30,919 nucleotides of DNA from Hydrocurvibacter sp036169815 (GCA_036169815.1 JAVHOA010000106.1:1-30919); one strand, 5' to 3'. Numbered from the stretch's first letter, positions 1-7,978 are shown. The notes: generated from the sequence alone by a model not told the origin. Numbers and translations are program-made.

Positions 1-1
1 A

Positions 2-151
2 ACTTCCAAAAACCTTAAATTAGAGGGCGGATTTGGAGATTTGCAAGAGGCTCTCGATGCAGTTTTTTATCAAATGCTTCCTCTTTTACTCCATTTAAAA
101 GTACTCTTTCCCGACTCAAACTTTCCACTAAAAAAGTGTGTGCCTGCATAG
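2..151 (+). CDS. C-terminal fragment of an unidentified protein
   Basis: An open frame enters from the left edge and gives 49 residues ending in FPLKKCVPA before a TAG at 149-151. The start lies outside the window. I do not recognise the family. The segment around QEALDAVFYQMLPLLLHLK looks helical and hydrophobic. It lies upstream of flgA on the same strand but is separated by about 130 bases containing a palindrome and a promoter, so it is probably a separate transcription unit. It could also be chance read-through of non-coding DNA. Confidence 0.4.
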   Translation, partial: TSKNLKLEGGFGDLQEALDAVFYQMLPLLLHLKVLFPDSNFPLKKCVPA

Positions 152-168
152 AATTACTTTTTAAAAGT

Positions 169-188
169 TCATGCAAAATTTTGCATGA
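169..188. repeat. 20-bp perfect palindrome upstream of flgA
   Basis: The sequence TCATGCAAAA followed by TTTTGCATGA is a perfect inverted repeat with no spacer. It lies about 70 bases upstream of the flgA -10 box and 17 bases after the stop of the preceding partial gene. It has only six G/C bases and no following T-run, so it is a poor intrinsic terminator. A dimeric regulator's operator is the more natural reading, but no regulator is identified. Confidence 0.5.
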
Positions 189-253
189 TGTATTCCTCTC
201 TTTTGATTAGGGACTTACTTATTGCAACCATTATAAGGCAAATCTTGTAAATA

Positions 254-262
254 TGCTAAAAT
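254..262 (+). promoter_or_regulatory. Extended -10 promoter of the flgA operon
   Basis: TGC followed by TAAAAT (257-262) matches the extended -10 used by epsilonproteobacterial sigma-70, which does not need a strong -35. Transcription would begin near 269, leaving a leader of about 17 bases before the ATG at 286. This rules out the ATG at 253 as the start, since it lies inside the -10 box. Confidence 0.5.
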
Positions 263-285
263 CAAATTTTTATTTGGGAGTGTAT

Positions 286-1152
286 ATGGTGAAGACTTTT
301 TTTTTCTTACTCTTTTTTGCGATGCAACTCTATGGCATCACGCTAGAGGAAAACTATGAAACAAAAGGCAGAGATATTTATGCAAGTGATATTTCCAAAG
401 AGATTACAAAAGATTTTTTACTCTTTTCGTATGATACAGACAAACAGATTCTGTGCACATCTGCTCAAAAAGTGATTGCGCTTTTCAAAAATCATGGCAT
501 TTTAATCCAGCCAAATAAAGTAAAAACCATCACTTTTAGAGAAAAATCGCCTATAAATATTCAAAAAATCTGCGATGCCCTTCAACGCGAGTTTTTAAAT
601 AAGTACCCTGCTCTCATCATCAAATCACTCAAACTCTATCCAAGAACACATTTGAGTGAACTTCCAGACAAATACTCTCTGACTTTACAAAAACAAACGC
701 TTGCTAGAAACTATTCTACCGTCTCCATCATCACTCCAGAACACAAAATGATCTTTTTCGATTACGTCCTTGATGCCCAGCTAGATGTGGTTGTAAGCAC
801 AAAACCCATCGCCCGTCATGAAAAACTCTCCTTTGAAAATACAAAAATCAAAAGGGTAAAATTTTTAAGTTTTAGAGCCGCTCCGCTTAGTGATGTGCTA
901 AATCATCAATATCAAAGCAAATTTTCAATAAAATCCGATGAAATTTTGACACAAAACGATATTGAGCAACTCAGCGTTGTACGAAGAAATGAACATGTCG
1001 TCGCTTTTGTAGAGGATGGCGGGGTTTCGATAACATTTGATGTCGTGTCCCAGCAAGATGGAAAAGTTGGCGATGTTATCGTTGTTCGCAAATCAGACGG
1101 CAAAGCACTAAGAGCGAAAGTTATCTCAGATAAAAGAGTACAAATCCAATGA
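286..1152 (+). CDS. flgA: FlgA, flagellar basal-body P-ring assembly chaperone
   Basis: FlgA is a periplasmic chaperone that helps FlgI subunits assemble into the P-ring around the flagellar rod. The start is placed at 286 rather than 253 because GGGAG at 276-280 sits five bases upstream and the protein then begins with a clean Sec signal (MVKTFFFLLFFAMQLYG), giving 288 residues. The C-terminal half carries the SAF/FlgA pattern: a segment around VVSTKPIARHEKLSFENTKI, then SVVRRNEHVVAFVEDGGVSI and the conserved end GDVIVVRKSDGKALRAKVI. The N-terminal half is more variable. It overlaps ubiX by four bases (ATGA), so it is translationally coupled to a housekeeping operon rather than to other flagellar genes, as I recall for C. 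jejuni. Confidence 0.92.
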   Translation: MVKTFFFLLFFAMQLYGITLEENYETKGRDIYASDISKEITKDFLLFSYDTDKQILCTSAQKVIALFKNHGILIQPNKVKTITFREKSPINIQKICDALQREFLNKYPALIIKSLKLYPRTHLSELPDKYSLTLQKQTLARNYSTVSIITPEHKMIFFDYVLDAQLDVVVSTKPIARHEKLSFENTKIKRVKFLSFRAAPLSDVLNHQYQSKFSIKSDEILTQNDIEQLSVVRRNEHVVAFVEDGGVSITFDVVSQQDGKVGDVIVVRKSDGKALRAKVISDKRVQIQ

Positions 1153-1679
1153 AAAAAATAGTTGTTTCTATCAGTGGTGCAAGCGGTGCGAGTCTAGGAC
1201 TTAAAGCACTCTCTTTGTTACCAAAAGGTATCCAAAAACATCTTATAATCTCAGAACATGCGAAAGTAGTTTTAGATAAAGAACAAGATATTATCGTGCA
1301 TGATGAAAAAAATATTGCAGCTTCCATTGCAAGTGGGAGTTTTAAAGTTGATGCCATGCTTGTTATTCCGTGCAGTATGAACACTCTGGCAAAGATTGCG
1401 TGCGGTATCTCTGACAATCTTACCACACGCGCAGCCACTGTAATGATCAAAGAGCAAAAAAAGCTCCTTTTAGCACCACGAGAGATGCCATTTTCAGCAA
1501 TTGCTTTGGAAAATATGCACAAGCTCGCAACTCTTGGCATCATCATTGCGCCACCTGTTATTGCGTATTACAGTGAACAAACTACGCTTGATGAGATGGA
1601 AAATTTTATGATTGGTAAGTGGTTTGATCTGCTTGGGATTGAAAATGAGTTATATAAAAGATGGGATGAAAATGAATAA
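1149..1679 (+). CDS. ubiX: UbiX-type flavin prenyltransferase
   Basis: UbiX joins a dimethylallyl group to FMN, making the prenyl-FMN cofactor used by UbiD-type decarboxylases. In organisms using menaquinone by the futalosine route this would serve a UbiD homologue rather than ubiquinone synthesis. The 176-residue protein has the N-terminal flavoprotein signature VSISGASGASLGLKAL, then IPCSMNTLAKIACGISDNL and LLLAPREMPFSAIALENMHKL, all typical of the family. Length is slightly short but normal (about 185-200 is usual). The start overlaps the flgA stop (ATGA) and the end overlaps coaD by eight bases. Confidence 0.93.
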   Translation: MKKIVVSISGASGASLGLKALSLLPKGIQKHLIISEHAKVVLDKEQDIIVHDEKNIAASIASGSFKVDAMLVIPCSMNTLAKIACGISDNLTTRAATVMIKEQKKLLLAPREMPFSAIALENMHKLATLGIIIAPPVIAYYSEQTTLDEMENFMIGKWFDLLGIENELYKRWDENE

Positions 1680-2157
1680 AATCGCGCTCTATCCTGGAAC
1701 TTTTGATCCTATAACTAATGGACATTTTGATATTATCGAACGCGCGTTGCGACTTTTTGATGAGGTGATTATCGCTGTTGCAGATTCGAAAGATAAAAAC
1801 CCGATGTTTGATCTTGCGCAAAGAGTAGAGATGGTACAAGAGGCGGTAAAAAGTTTGAAAAATGTTCGTGTGATTGGTTTTAATAATCTCACCGTTGAAC
1901 TTGCAAAAAGCCTTGAAGCCACCATTTTAATCCGCGGTTTACGGGCTGTGAGTGATTTTGAGTTTGAACTCCAACTCGGATATCTCAACAACTCTCTTGA
2001 TAATACCATCGAGACTGTGTATCTGATGCCAAAATTACAACACGCTTTTATCAGCTCGTCGATTGTGAGAAATTTGTTAAAGTTTCATGGCAAAACAGAG
2101 CATCTTTTGCCATCTGAAGTACAAACAATTATAGAAAAGAGATTGGCATGTATATAG
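1672..2157 (+). CDS. coaD: Phosphopantetheine adenylyltransferase
   Basis: CoaD transfers AMP from ATP to 4'-phosphopantetheine, the penultimate step of coenzyme A synthesis in the cytoplasm. The nucleotidyltransferase motif YPGTFDPITNGH is at residues 7-18, with the catalytic His at 18, and the C-terminal motif FISSSIVRN is present. The ATG at 1672 was chosen over upstream starts at 1612 and 1666 because GGGA (1663-1666) lies five bases before it and the protein then has the family length (161 residues) beginning immediately with the MNKIALYPGTF strand. It overlaps ubiX by 8 bases and tmk by 10. Confidence 0.95.
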   Translation: MNKIALYPGTFDPITNGHFDIIERALRLFDEVIIAVADSKDKNPMFDLAQRVEMVQEAVKSLKNVRVIGFNNLTVELAKSLEATILIRGLRAVSDFEFELQLGYLNNSLDNTIETVYLMPKLQHAFISSSIVRNLLKFHGKTEHLLPSEVQTIIEKRLACI

Positions 2158-2729
2158 TTATCGAGGGGATCGATACAGCTGGAAAAAGTACGCAGATCGA
2201 GGCTTTAAAAAACTATTATCCTCAGGCACTCATTACAAAAGAACCAGGTGGAACAGAGCTTGGAGAGAAATTGCGCGAGATTGCTCTTTTTTGTGAGATT
2301 AAAAGTCCTATCGCAGAACTTTTGATTTTTCTTTCCGATAGGGCCGAGCATATCGCCGAGGTCATAGAACCAAATTTAGAAAAACTCATTATCAGTGACA
2401 GAAGTGTGATTTCAGGCATTGCGTATGCCGATGTGGTCGGACATTTTGAAATGGAGCAACTTTTAGCGCTCAACCGCTTTACATGTAAGGAAATTTTACC
2501 GACTAAAGCCGTAATTTTAAAACTCTCCAAAGAGGAGCTTACCTATCGACTCTCTCAAAAAGAGCATGACAAAATCGAAAGCAGAGGTGTTGCGTATCTG
2601 CTCCATATTCAAGACTCACTAATCAAAGCGGCAAAAGCCTTACATGTAGAACTTTTAGAGATCGATGCATCTTTACATGTAAGCGATATAACAGAAAGAA
2701 TTATAAATTTTATAGAGGAAAAAAAGTAG
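2148..2729 (+). CDS. tmk: Thymidylate kinase
   Basis: Tmk phosphorylates dTMP to dTDP for DNA synthesis. The P-loop is at the N-terminus (IEGIDTAGKSTQ, residues 5-16), followed by the dTMP-binding region TKEPGGTELGEKLREI, and by IISDRSVISGIAYADV in the place of the usual DRY(x)DS segment. Length (193) is typical of epsilonproteobacterial Tmk. The start overlaps coaD by 10 bases and hisS begins at the base after the stop. The gene holds three copies of the TTACATGTAA-type palindrome (2479, 2640 and 2673), coding FTCK, LHVE and LHVS, all in the less conserved C-terminal half. Confidence 0.94.
   Translation: MYIVIEGIDTAGKSTQIEALKNYYPQALITKEPGGTELGEKLREIALFCEIKSPIAELLIFLSDRAEHIAEVIEPNLEKLIISDRSVISGIAYADVVGHFEMEQLLALNRFTCKEILPTKAVILKLSKEELTYRLSQKEHDKIESRGVAYLLHIQDSLIKAAKALHVELLEIDASLHVSDITERIINFIEEKK
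2479..2488. repeat. TTACATGTAA palindrome in tmk
   Basis: Exact 10-mer, in the Thr-Cys-Lys reading frame (FTCKE) of tmk. Followed by GG. Confidence 0.85.
2673..2682. repeat. TTACATGTAA palindrome in tmk
   Basis: Exact 10-mer, in the Leu-His-Val frame (LHVS), 24 bases after a one-mismatch copy at 2640-2649 (LHVE). Confidence 0.85.
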
Positions 2730-3935
2730 ATGATACAATCACTTCGCGGAATGAATGACATTATAGAGTCACAAAGATTTGAATACTTTATAGCAGTTGC
2801 AACGAAAATAGCCAAAAATTATGGCTTTAGTTATATTGAAACACCACTTTTAGAAGAAACAGCACTTTTTAAACGCTCTGTGGGCGAATCAAGTGATATT
2901 GTCGGCAAAGAGATGTATCAGTTTATTGATAAAGGTGAAAATGATGTGTGTCTGCGTCCTGAGGGAACAGCAGGCGTCGTGCGTGCTTTTGTGCAAAATA
3001 AGTTTGACAAAGCTGGAGGGAGCTACAAATTTTTCTATCATGGTCCAATGTTTCGCTATGAAAGACCGCAGAAAGGACGTTTGAGAGAGTTTCACCAATT
3101 TGGAGTGGAAAGTTTCGGCGAAGCAAGTGTGCTTGAAGATGCAACGATGATTATGATGATTGCGGATATTTTCAATACCCTTAAAATCGGCTACAGACTT
3201 AAAATAAACTCTTTGGGTGATTACAACTGTATGCCACAGTACAAAGAAAAACTTGTAAACTTTTTAAAGCTACATCAAGAGGAACTTTGTGAGGATTGTC
3301 TCAGACGAAAAGAGACAAATCCTATCCGTGTGCTTGATTGTAAAAGCGAAAAATGCCAAGCACTTTATGGAACTGCTCCGAAACTTTTAAACAATCTTTG
3401 CCTTACATGTAAGGATGATTTTGAGGCACTCCAAAAAATATTGAAAGTAAATAATATTAATTATGAGATTGACAACCATTTAGTGCGTGGACTTGATTAT
3501 TATAGTAAAACTGCTTTTGAGTTTGTAAGCGACAATATCGGTGCGCAAAGCGCCATCGCAGGCGGTGGACGCTACGATAGACTTGTAGAGTTTTTAGATG
3601 GAAAAGCGACACCTGCGGTTGGATTTGCCATAGGTATCGAGAGACTTTTAGAGTTGATTGCTATGCCTGAAGTTGCACGTCAAGGATACTATTTTGGAGC
3701 GATGGATGAAGAAGCTATAGAGCTTGTGCTCTCGCTTACGCAAAATAAAAGAAAAACAGACAAAGCAACGGTTTGCTACAAACCAAGAAACTTGAAAACT
3801 CACCTCAAAAATGCAGATAAAGTGAATGCAAAATATTGTGCGATTATTGGAGAAAATGAGTTAAAAGAGCAAAAAATATGGGTTAAAAATTTAGAAGAAA
3901 AAACTGAGCAGATTATCCCAATTGTACAAATTTAA
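2730..3935 (+). CDS. hisS: Histidyl-tRNA synthetase
   Basis: HisS charges tRNA-His with histidine. It is a class II synthetase, and at 401 residues of normal length. Visible motifs in order are the N-terminal RGMNDI, motif 2 (MFRYERPQKGRLREFHQFG), the Cys-rich insertion (CEDCLRRKETNPIRVLDCK followed by CLTCKDDFE), the histidine-binding loop LVRGLDYYSKTAFEF, and motif 3 (AGGGRYDRLVEF with VGFAIGIERLLEL). A C-terminal anticodon-binding domain follows. The start directly follows the tmk stop. The Thr-Cys-Lys of the insertion (codons 226-228) is written with a full 14-bp CCTTACATGTAAGG palindrome. Confidence 0.96.
   Translation: MIQSLRGMNDIIESQRFEYFIAVATKIAKNYGFSYIETPLLEETALFKRSVGESSDIVGKEMYQFIDKGENDVCLRPEGTAGVVRAFVQNKFDKAGGSYKFFYHGPMFRYERPQKGRLREFHQFGVESFGEASVLEDATMIMMIADIFNTLKIGYRLKINSLGDYNCMPQYKEKLVNFLKLHQEELCEDCLRRKETNPIRVLDCKSEKCQALYGTAPKLLNNLCLTCKDDFEALQKILKVNNINYEIDNHLVRGLDYYSKTAFEFVSDNIGAQSAIAGGGRYDRLVEFLDGKATPAVGFAIGIERLLELIAMPEVARQGYYFGAMDEEAIELVLSLTQNKRKTDKATVCYKPRNLKTHLKNADKVNAKYCAIIGENELKEQKIWVKNLEEKTEQIIPIVQI
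3403..3412. repeat. TTACATGTAA palindrome in hisS
   Basis: Exact 10-mer within the 14-bp palindrome CCTTACATGTAAGG, coding L-T-C-K in the Cys-rich insertion of HisRS. Confidence 0.85.
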
Positions 3936-3947
3936 GAGGAGCGAAAT

Positions 3948-5777
3948 ATGAGAAATTATGGAATAGATATTTGGGGTAACAATAACTTTATTATTAAAGA
4001 TGGAAAAGTTTGTATTAACTATGGTTCAAAACCATCCATCTTTGCGATTACGCAAAAAGTGCGTGCTTCTGGTCTTCGTGGGCCACTGATTCTTCGCTTT
4101 GAGCATCTTATCAAAAAGCAGATTGATACTCTTTTTGATTCATTTTCAAACGCTATTACTGAAAACAGTTACAACGGAACTTTTAATGCGGTGTTTCCTC
4201 TTAAAGTCAATCAATTTCCAAATGTTGTCGAAGCCATCGCAAATTGTGGACAAAACAGAGGGTATGGACTTGAAGCGGGCTCAAAAGCGGAGCTCTTTTT
4301 AGCGATGAGTTATACGCCGCTTGGGTATCCCATCACTGTTAATGGTTTTAAAGATACAGAGCTTATTGAACTTGGATTTATTGCCGCACATAGTGGACAC
4401 AATATTACTATCACCATCGAGGGACTCGGCGAGTTGGAGACTATTTTAGAGGTTGCTGATTCTTGTGGTTTAACCATGCCGCACATCGGTATTCGTCTTC
4501 GTTTGCACTCTTCAGGAAGTGGTACTTGGGCAAAAAGCGGTGGAATGGATGCAAAATTTGGTTTAACTTCCACTGAGATACTTGAAGCGATGCAACTGCT
4601 TCGTGAGTCAGATAAAATGGAATATTTTAAAATGATTCACTTCCACATCGGCTCGCAGATGGCAGATATTTCACCACTCAAACGCGCACTGAGAGAAGCT
4701 GGAAATATTTACGCAGAACTCAAAAAAATGGGTGCAACTGGACTCGATAGTATCAATATCGGAGGTGGCTTAGCCGTTGAATATTCACAACACAAAAGTG
4801 AATCAGCAAAAAACTACTCTATTGAAGAGTTTGCGAATGACGTTGTGTTTTTGCTTCGTGAAGTCAGTAATTCAAAATCGGTTGAACATCCAAACATCTA
4901 TACAGAATCAGGCCGCTTTATCGTAGCCTCACATGCTGTTTTAGTGGCACCTGTTTTGGAGCTCTTTACGCAAGATTACCAGATGCAACACATCAAATTT
5001 AAAGAGACAAATCCCCCACTCATCGAGGAGTTGCGTGAACTTTATGAGCTTTTAACACCACAAAATGCGATGGAATATCTCCATGATGCGCTTGACCATA
5101 TTGAATCACTTTTAACCCTTTTTGATCTTGGATATATTGATTTGCAAGACCGATCAAATGCCGAAATACTCGCGCACAATATCATCAAAAAAGCGCTTTA
5201 TATCTGCCAAGAAAGCCCAACACAAGAGATTAGAAAACTACAAGAGAGACTCCAAGAGCGCTATCTTATTAACAGTTCTATCTTTCAAAGTCTTCCAGAC
5301 TATTGGGGTTTAGGCCAGAGTTTTCCTGTTATGCCGCTTGATAGACTTGACAAAAAAGCGATTCGTCCTGCTTCGTTGTGGGACATCACCTGCGATAGCG
5401 ATGGAGAGATAGGCTTTGATCCAAAAAAACCGCTTTATCTGCATGATGTCGATCTTGATACGGAAGAGTATTTCTTAGGATTTTTCAATATCGGAGCTTA
5501 TCAAGAAACGCTTGGAATGAACCATAATCTTTTTTCTCATCCAAGTGAATGTAGCGTCAAAATTGATGAAGAAGGGTTTAAACTCATTAATATCGAAGAC
5601 TCTATCAGTGTTATGGATATTTTAGATGATATGGGCTACAACGCAAGAGAATTATTAATAAAACTTAAAACAAATCTCTTGCAGAGTGATTTTATAACAG
5701 AAGAAGAAAAAAATGATACACTTCAAAAATTAGAAAATTATATGTATCAAAATGGTTATTTAAGAACGACCAGATAA
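3948..5777 (+). CDS. speA: Biosynthetic arginine decarboxylase
   Basis: SpeA converts arginine to agmatine and CO2, the entry to polyamine synthesis in bacteria lacking ornithine decarboxylase. It belongs to the alanine-racemase-fold PLP decarboxylases. The PLP lysine is K86 in FPLKVNQFPNV, and the barrel continues with EAGSKAELFLAM, HFHIGSQMADI (substrate and PLP region) and NIGGGLAVEYS. The C-terminal beta domain contains WDITCDSDGEIGF, the catalytic Cys segment. Length (609) is close to the E. coli and Campylobacter enzymes. The start ATG has GAGGAG-like spacing (AGAGGAGCG) twelve bases after the hisS stop. Confidence 0.95.
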   Translation: MRNYGIDIWGNNNFIIKDGKVCINYGSKPSIFAITQKVRASGLRGPLILRFEHLIKKQIDTLFDSFSNAITENSYNGTFNAVFPLKVNQFPNVVEAIANCGQNRGYGLEAGSKAELFLAMSYTPLGYPITVNGFKDTELIELGFIAAHSGHNITITIEGLGELETILEVADSCGLTMPHIGIRLRLHSSGSGTWAKSGGMDAKFGLTSTEILEAMQLLRESDKMEYFKMIHFHIGSQMADISPLKRALREAGNIYAELKKMGATGLDSINIGGGLAVEYSQHKSESAKNYSIEEFANDVVFLLREVSNSKSVEHPNIYTESGRFIVASHAVLVAPVLELFTQDYQMQHIKFKETNPPLIEELRELYELLTPQNAMEYLHDALDHIESLLTLFDLGYIDLQDRSNAEILAHNIIKKALYICQESPTQEIRKLQERLQERYLINSSIFQSLPDYWGLGQSFPVMPLDRLDKKAIRPASLWDITCDSDGEIGFDPKKPLYLHDVDLDTEEYFLGFFNIGAYQETLGMNHNLFSHPSECSVKIDEEGFKLINIEDSISVMDILDDMGYNARELLIKLKTNLLQSDFITEEEKNDTLQKLENYMYQNGYLRTTR

Positions 5778-5785
5778 GGACTTCG

Positions 5786-6487
5786 ATGGGATTGTTTCGT
5801 GACATAAAAGAGGACTTTACAAACGCTTATAAAAATGATCCCGCCCTAACTTCTTACACAAACTTCCTCTTTAATTACCCTGGAGTTTGGGCAATTGCAT
5901 GGTATAGAGTTGCAAATCGTTTCCATAAAAACGGGTTTAGACAACTTGCTCGAACTGTTATGGGCATCAACCAAATGCTTACAAATATCGATATTCATCC
6001 AGCAGCAACGATTGGAAAACGTGTGTTCATCGACCATGGTTTTGGTGTAGTCATCGGCGAAACTGCTATCATCGAAGATGACGTACTTATTTATCAAGGG
6101 GTAACACTTGGCGGTGTCAGTTTAGAACCAGGGAAACGCCATCCGACCATTCGCCATCATGTTGTCATCGGTGCGGGTGCAAAAGTGCTTGGAAATATTG
6201 AAGTGGGTGAACACTCAAAAATCGGCGCCAATTCTGTTGTAGTCAAAAATGTCCCTGCATGTTCAACAGCCATTGGTATTCCTGCACATACGATAGAAAA
6301 AGGTCGCTGTAAAGATCCATTTATGCACAATATGCTTCCCGATATCAACAAAGAGATGTTTGAATATCTTTTAAAACGTGTTGCTATTTTAGAGCACATT
6401 GTCGTAGAAGACAATAAAAATCTTCTTGAAAAAGATTTAGAACTAGAAACCATTTACGAGTCTTTCATTAAGTCTATGAACAACTAA
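5786..6487 (+). CDS. cysE: Serine O-acetyltransferase
   Basis: CysE makes O-acetylserine from serine and acetyl-CoA, the first step of cysteine synthesis. The N-terminal helical region (residues 1-60) is followed by a left-handed beta-helix of hexapeptide repeats. The active-site segment IDHGFGVVIGETAIIEDDV contains the catalytic His (H84), and YQGVTLGGVSLEPGKRHP is the conserved acetyl-CoA and loop region. Length is 233, in the short epsilonproteobacterial/Gram-positive range. AAGGA lies five bases before the ATG, eight bases after the speA stop. A C-terminal extension after residue 180 (acidic and helical) does not look like a known domain. Confidence 0.93.
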   Translation: MGLFRDIKEDFTNAYKNDPALTSYTNFLFNYPGVWAIAWYRVANRFHKNGFRQLARTVMGINQMLTNIDIHPAATIGKRVFIDHGFGVVIGETAIIEDDVLIYQGVTLGGVSLEPGKRHPTIRHHVVIGAGAKVLGNIEVGEHSKIGANSVVVKNVPACSTAIGIPAHTIEKGRCKDPFMHNMLPDINKEMFEYLLKRVAILEHIVVEDNKNLLEKDLELETIYESFIKSMNN

Positions 6488-6491
6488 AATT

Positions 6492-6500
6492 TGCTACAAT
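6492..6500 (+). promoter_or_regulatory. Extended -10 promoter of aspB
   Basis: TGC followed by TACAAT (6495-6500) lies seven bases after the cysE stop and 30 bases before the aspB ATG. AAGG at 6520-6523 is the ribosome site. aspB can therefore be transcribed independently of the upstream operon, although read-through is also likely because no terminator is seen before it. Confidence 0.5.
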
Positions 6501-6530
6501 TGCGCAATTTATTTCACCTAAGGTATCACC

Positions 6531-7700
6531 ATGCTTACTAAACGTATCAATGCCCTATCTGAGTCTATCACTATCGCTGTATCTAACCTTGCGCAAGAGT
6601 TAAAAGCACAAGGAAAAGATATCCTTAGTTTTTCTGCGGGCGAGCCTGATTTTGACACGCCTCAAGTTATTAAAGACGCTGCCATAAAAGCGATTCAAGA
6701 AGGTTTTACCAAATACACCGCAGTCGATGGAATCCCTGCACTTAAAAAAGCTATTATTGACAAACTCCAAAGAGAAAACGGTCTCACTTATACTCCAGCA
6801 CAAGTGATTGTAAACAATGGTGCAAAACACTCTTTGTTCAATCTCTTTTCAGCGGTTGTAGAAGAAGGGGATGAAGTCATCATTCCAGCACCCTACTGGG
6901 TTACGTATCCTGAACTTGTCAAATATTGTGGTGGGAGTGTCGTTGAGATTCAAACAGATGATGCTTCAGGGTTTAAAATGACTCCAGAGCAACTCAAAAA
7001 TGCAATCACTCCAAAAACAAAAATGATTGTTTTGACCTCTCCTTCCAACCCAACAGGTTCAGTCTATACAAAAGAAGAACTCGTAGCACTTGGAAAAGTT
7101 TTAGAGGGTACAGAAATCTTAGTTGCAAGTGATGAGATGTATGAAAAACTAATCTATGATGGCACATTTACCTCAAGTGCTGCTGTAAGTGAAGATATGT
7201 ACAAACGCACCATTACTATCAATGGTTTGAGTAAATCCGTTGCGATGACTGGATGGCGTTTTGGTTATATGGCTGCACACCGTACAGACATTATCCAAGC
7301 GACAAAAACACTCCAAAGCCAAAGCACGTCAAATATCAATTCTATCACGCAAAAAGCAGCAATCCTTGGACTCGATGGAAGCGCAGATGCAGATGTTGCG
7401 ATGATGTGTAAAGCGTTTAAAGAACGCCGTGATGAAGCAGTAAAACTCTTCAATGCCATCGATGGACTCTCTGTTATCAAACCAGACGGCGCATTTTATC
7501 TTTTCGTAAATATCAAAGCAGTGAATCACGATTCACTTCAATTTTGTAAAGAACTTTTAGAGCAAACAGGTGTTGCGGTGGTTCCAGGTCTTGGATTTGG
7601 AAGCGATGGTTATATCAGATTTAGTTTTGCTACAGATATGGAAAGTATCAAAGAGGGAATTCGACGTATAGAAGAGTTTGTAAAAACGCTTAAAAAGTAG
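6531..7700 (+). CDS. aspB: Aspartate aminotransferase, class I
   Basis: A cytoplasmic PLP enzyme transferring the amino group between aspartate and 2-oxoglutarate. It has the fold-type I subgroup I-gamma features of aspartate and prephenate aminotransferases. SFSAGEPDFDTP is at about residues 33-44, the cofactor-contact SPSNPTGSVY is near residue 170, the Schiff-base lysine is K235 in NGLSKSVAMTGWRFGY, and the carboxylate-binding region GYIRFSFAT is near the end. Length (389) is normal. The side activity on other oxo-acids cannot be decided from sequence. Transcription ends at the hairpin right after the stop. Confidence 0.93.
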   Translation: MLTKRINALSESITIAVSNLAQELKAQGKDILSFSAGEPDFDTPQVIKDAAIKAIQEGFTKYTAVDGIPALKKAIIDKLQRENGLTYTPAQVIVNNGAKHSLFNLFSAVVEEGDEVIIPAPYWVTYPELVKYCGGSVVEIQTDDASGFKMTPEQLKNAITPKTKMIVLTSPSNPTGSVYTKEELVALGKVLEGTEILVASDEMYEKLIYDGTFTSSAAVSEDMYKRTITINGLSKSVAMTGWRFGYMAAHRTDIIQATKTLQSQSTSNINSITQKAAILGLDGSADADVAMMCKAFKERRDEAVKLFNAIDGLSVIKPDGAFYLFVNIKAVNHDSLQFCKELLEQTGVAVVPGLGFGSDGYIRFSFATDMESIKEGIRRIEEFVKTLKK

Positions 7701-7708
7701 ATTTTTTT

Positions 7709-7737
7709 GCTTACATGTAAGGCTTTAAAAGCCTTAC
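7709..7737. terminator. Bidirectional hairpin between aspB and the 74-aa gene, containing the repeated palindrome
   Basis: GTAAGGCTTT (7717-7726) and AAAGCCTTAC (7728-7737) are perfect inverted repeats, with an A-rich/T-rich loop, placed between two converging genes; it overlaps the stop codon of the minus-strand gene. The left arm is also the right half of a GCTTACATGTAAGG palindrome (TTACATGTAA at 7711-7720), so two alternative stem structures share it. T-runs occur on both sides (7702-7708 reading minus and 7744-7750 reading plus). Confidence 0.7.
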
Positions 7738-7958
7738 TGATTGATTTTTTGAAGCGCTTGTATTACTTCTGCGAGATTTTCCAATGGAATATGTACTTTC
7801 CAATCTGGTTTTTCCGCCATTCCACTCAGTGAAACACCAATACTTGCTACGCTAGCACTCTCTTTTCCGTATGGTTCATCTATTTTGGCAATAGAAATCA
7901 CGCCTTTATTTGTTCCGTGAAGATGGATTGTTGTTTCTTCGATTAAGTTTTTAGACAT
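7734..7958 (-). CDS. Small conserved-looking protein of unknown function (74 aa)
   Basis: I do not recognise this protein. It begins MSKNLIEETTIHLHGTNKGVI and has no signal peptide, membrane segment, Cys pair or obvious fold motif. Composition is soluble, with two likely beta-rich segments and a C-terminal helix (LENLAEVIQALQKI). It is believed real because AAGGAGT lies a few bases before the ATG, it follows lpxD by 20 bases on the same strand, and it ends exactly at the shared terminator. It is the last gene of the ilv-lpxD unit. The context does not prove a role in lipid A synthesis. Confidence 0.75.
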   Translation of the reverse strand: MSKNLIEETTIHLHGTNKGVISIAKIDEPYGKESASVASIGVSLSGMAEKPDWKVHIPLENLAEVIQALQKINQ

Positions 7959-7978
7959 TTTTGACTCCTTGTATTTGT

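Noticed and set aside
253..288. Longer FlgA start at the ATG at 253
   Set aside because: It lies inside the probable -10 box and would put eleven extra residues before a clean signal peptide; GGGAG precedes the ATG at 286.
1149..6487. flgA with housekeeping genes as a novel gene cluster
   Set aside because: The same order is, as I recall, conserved in Campylobacter, so it is ancestral synteny rather than a new system.
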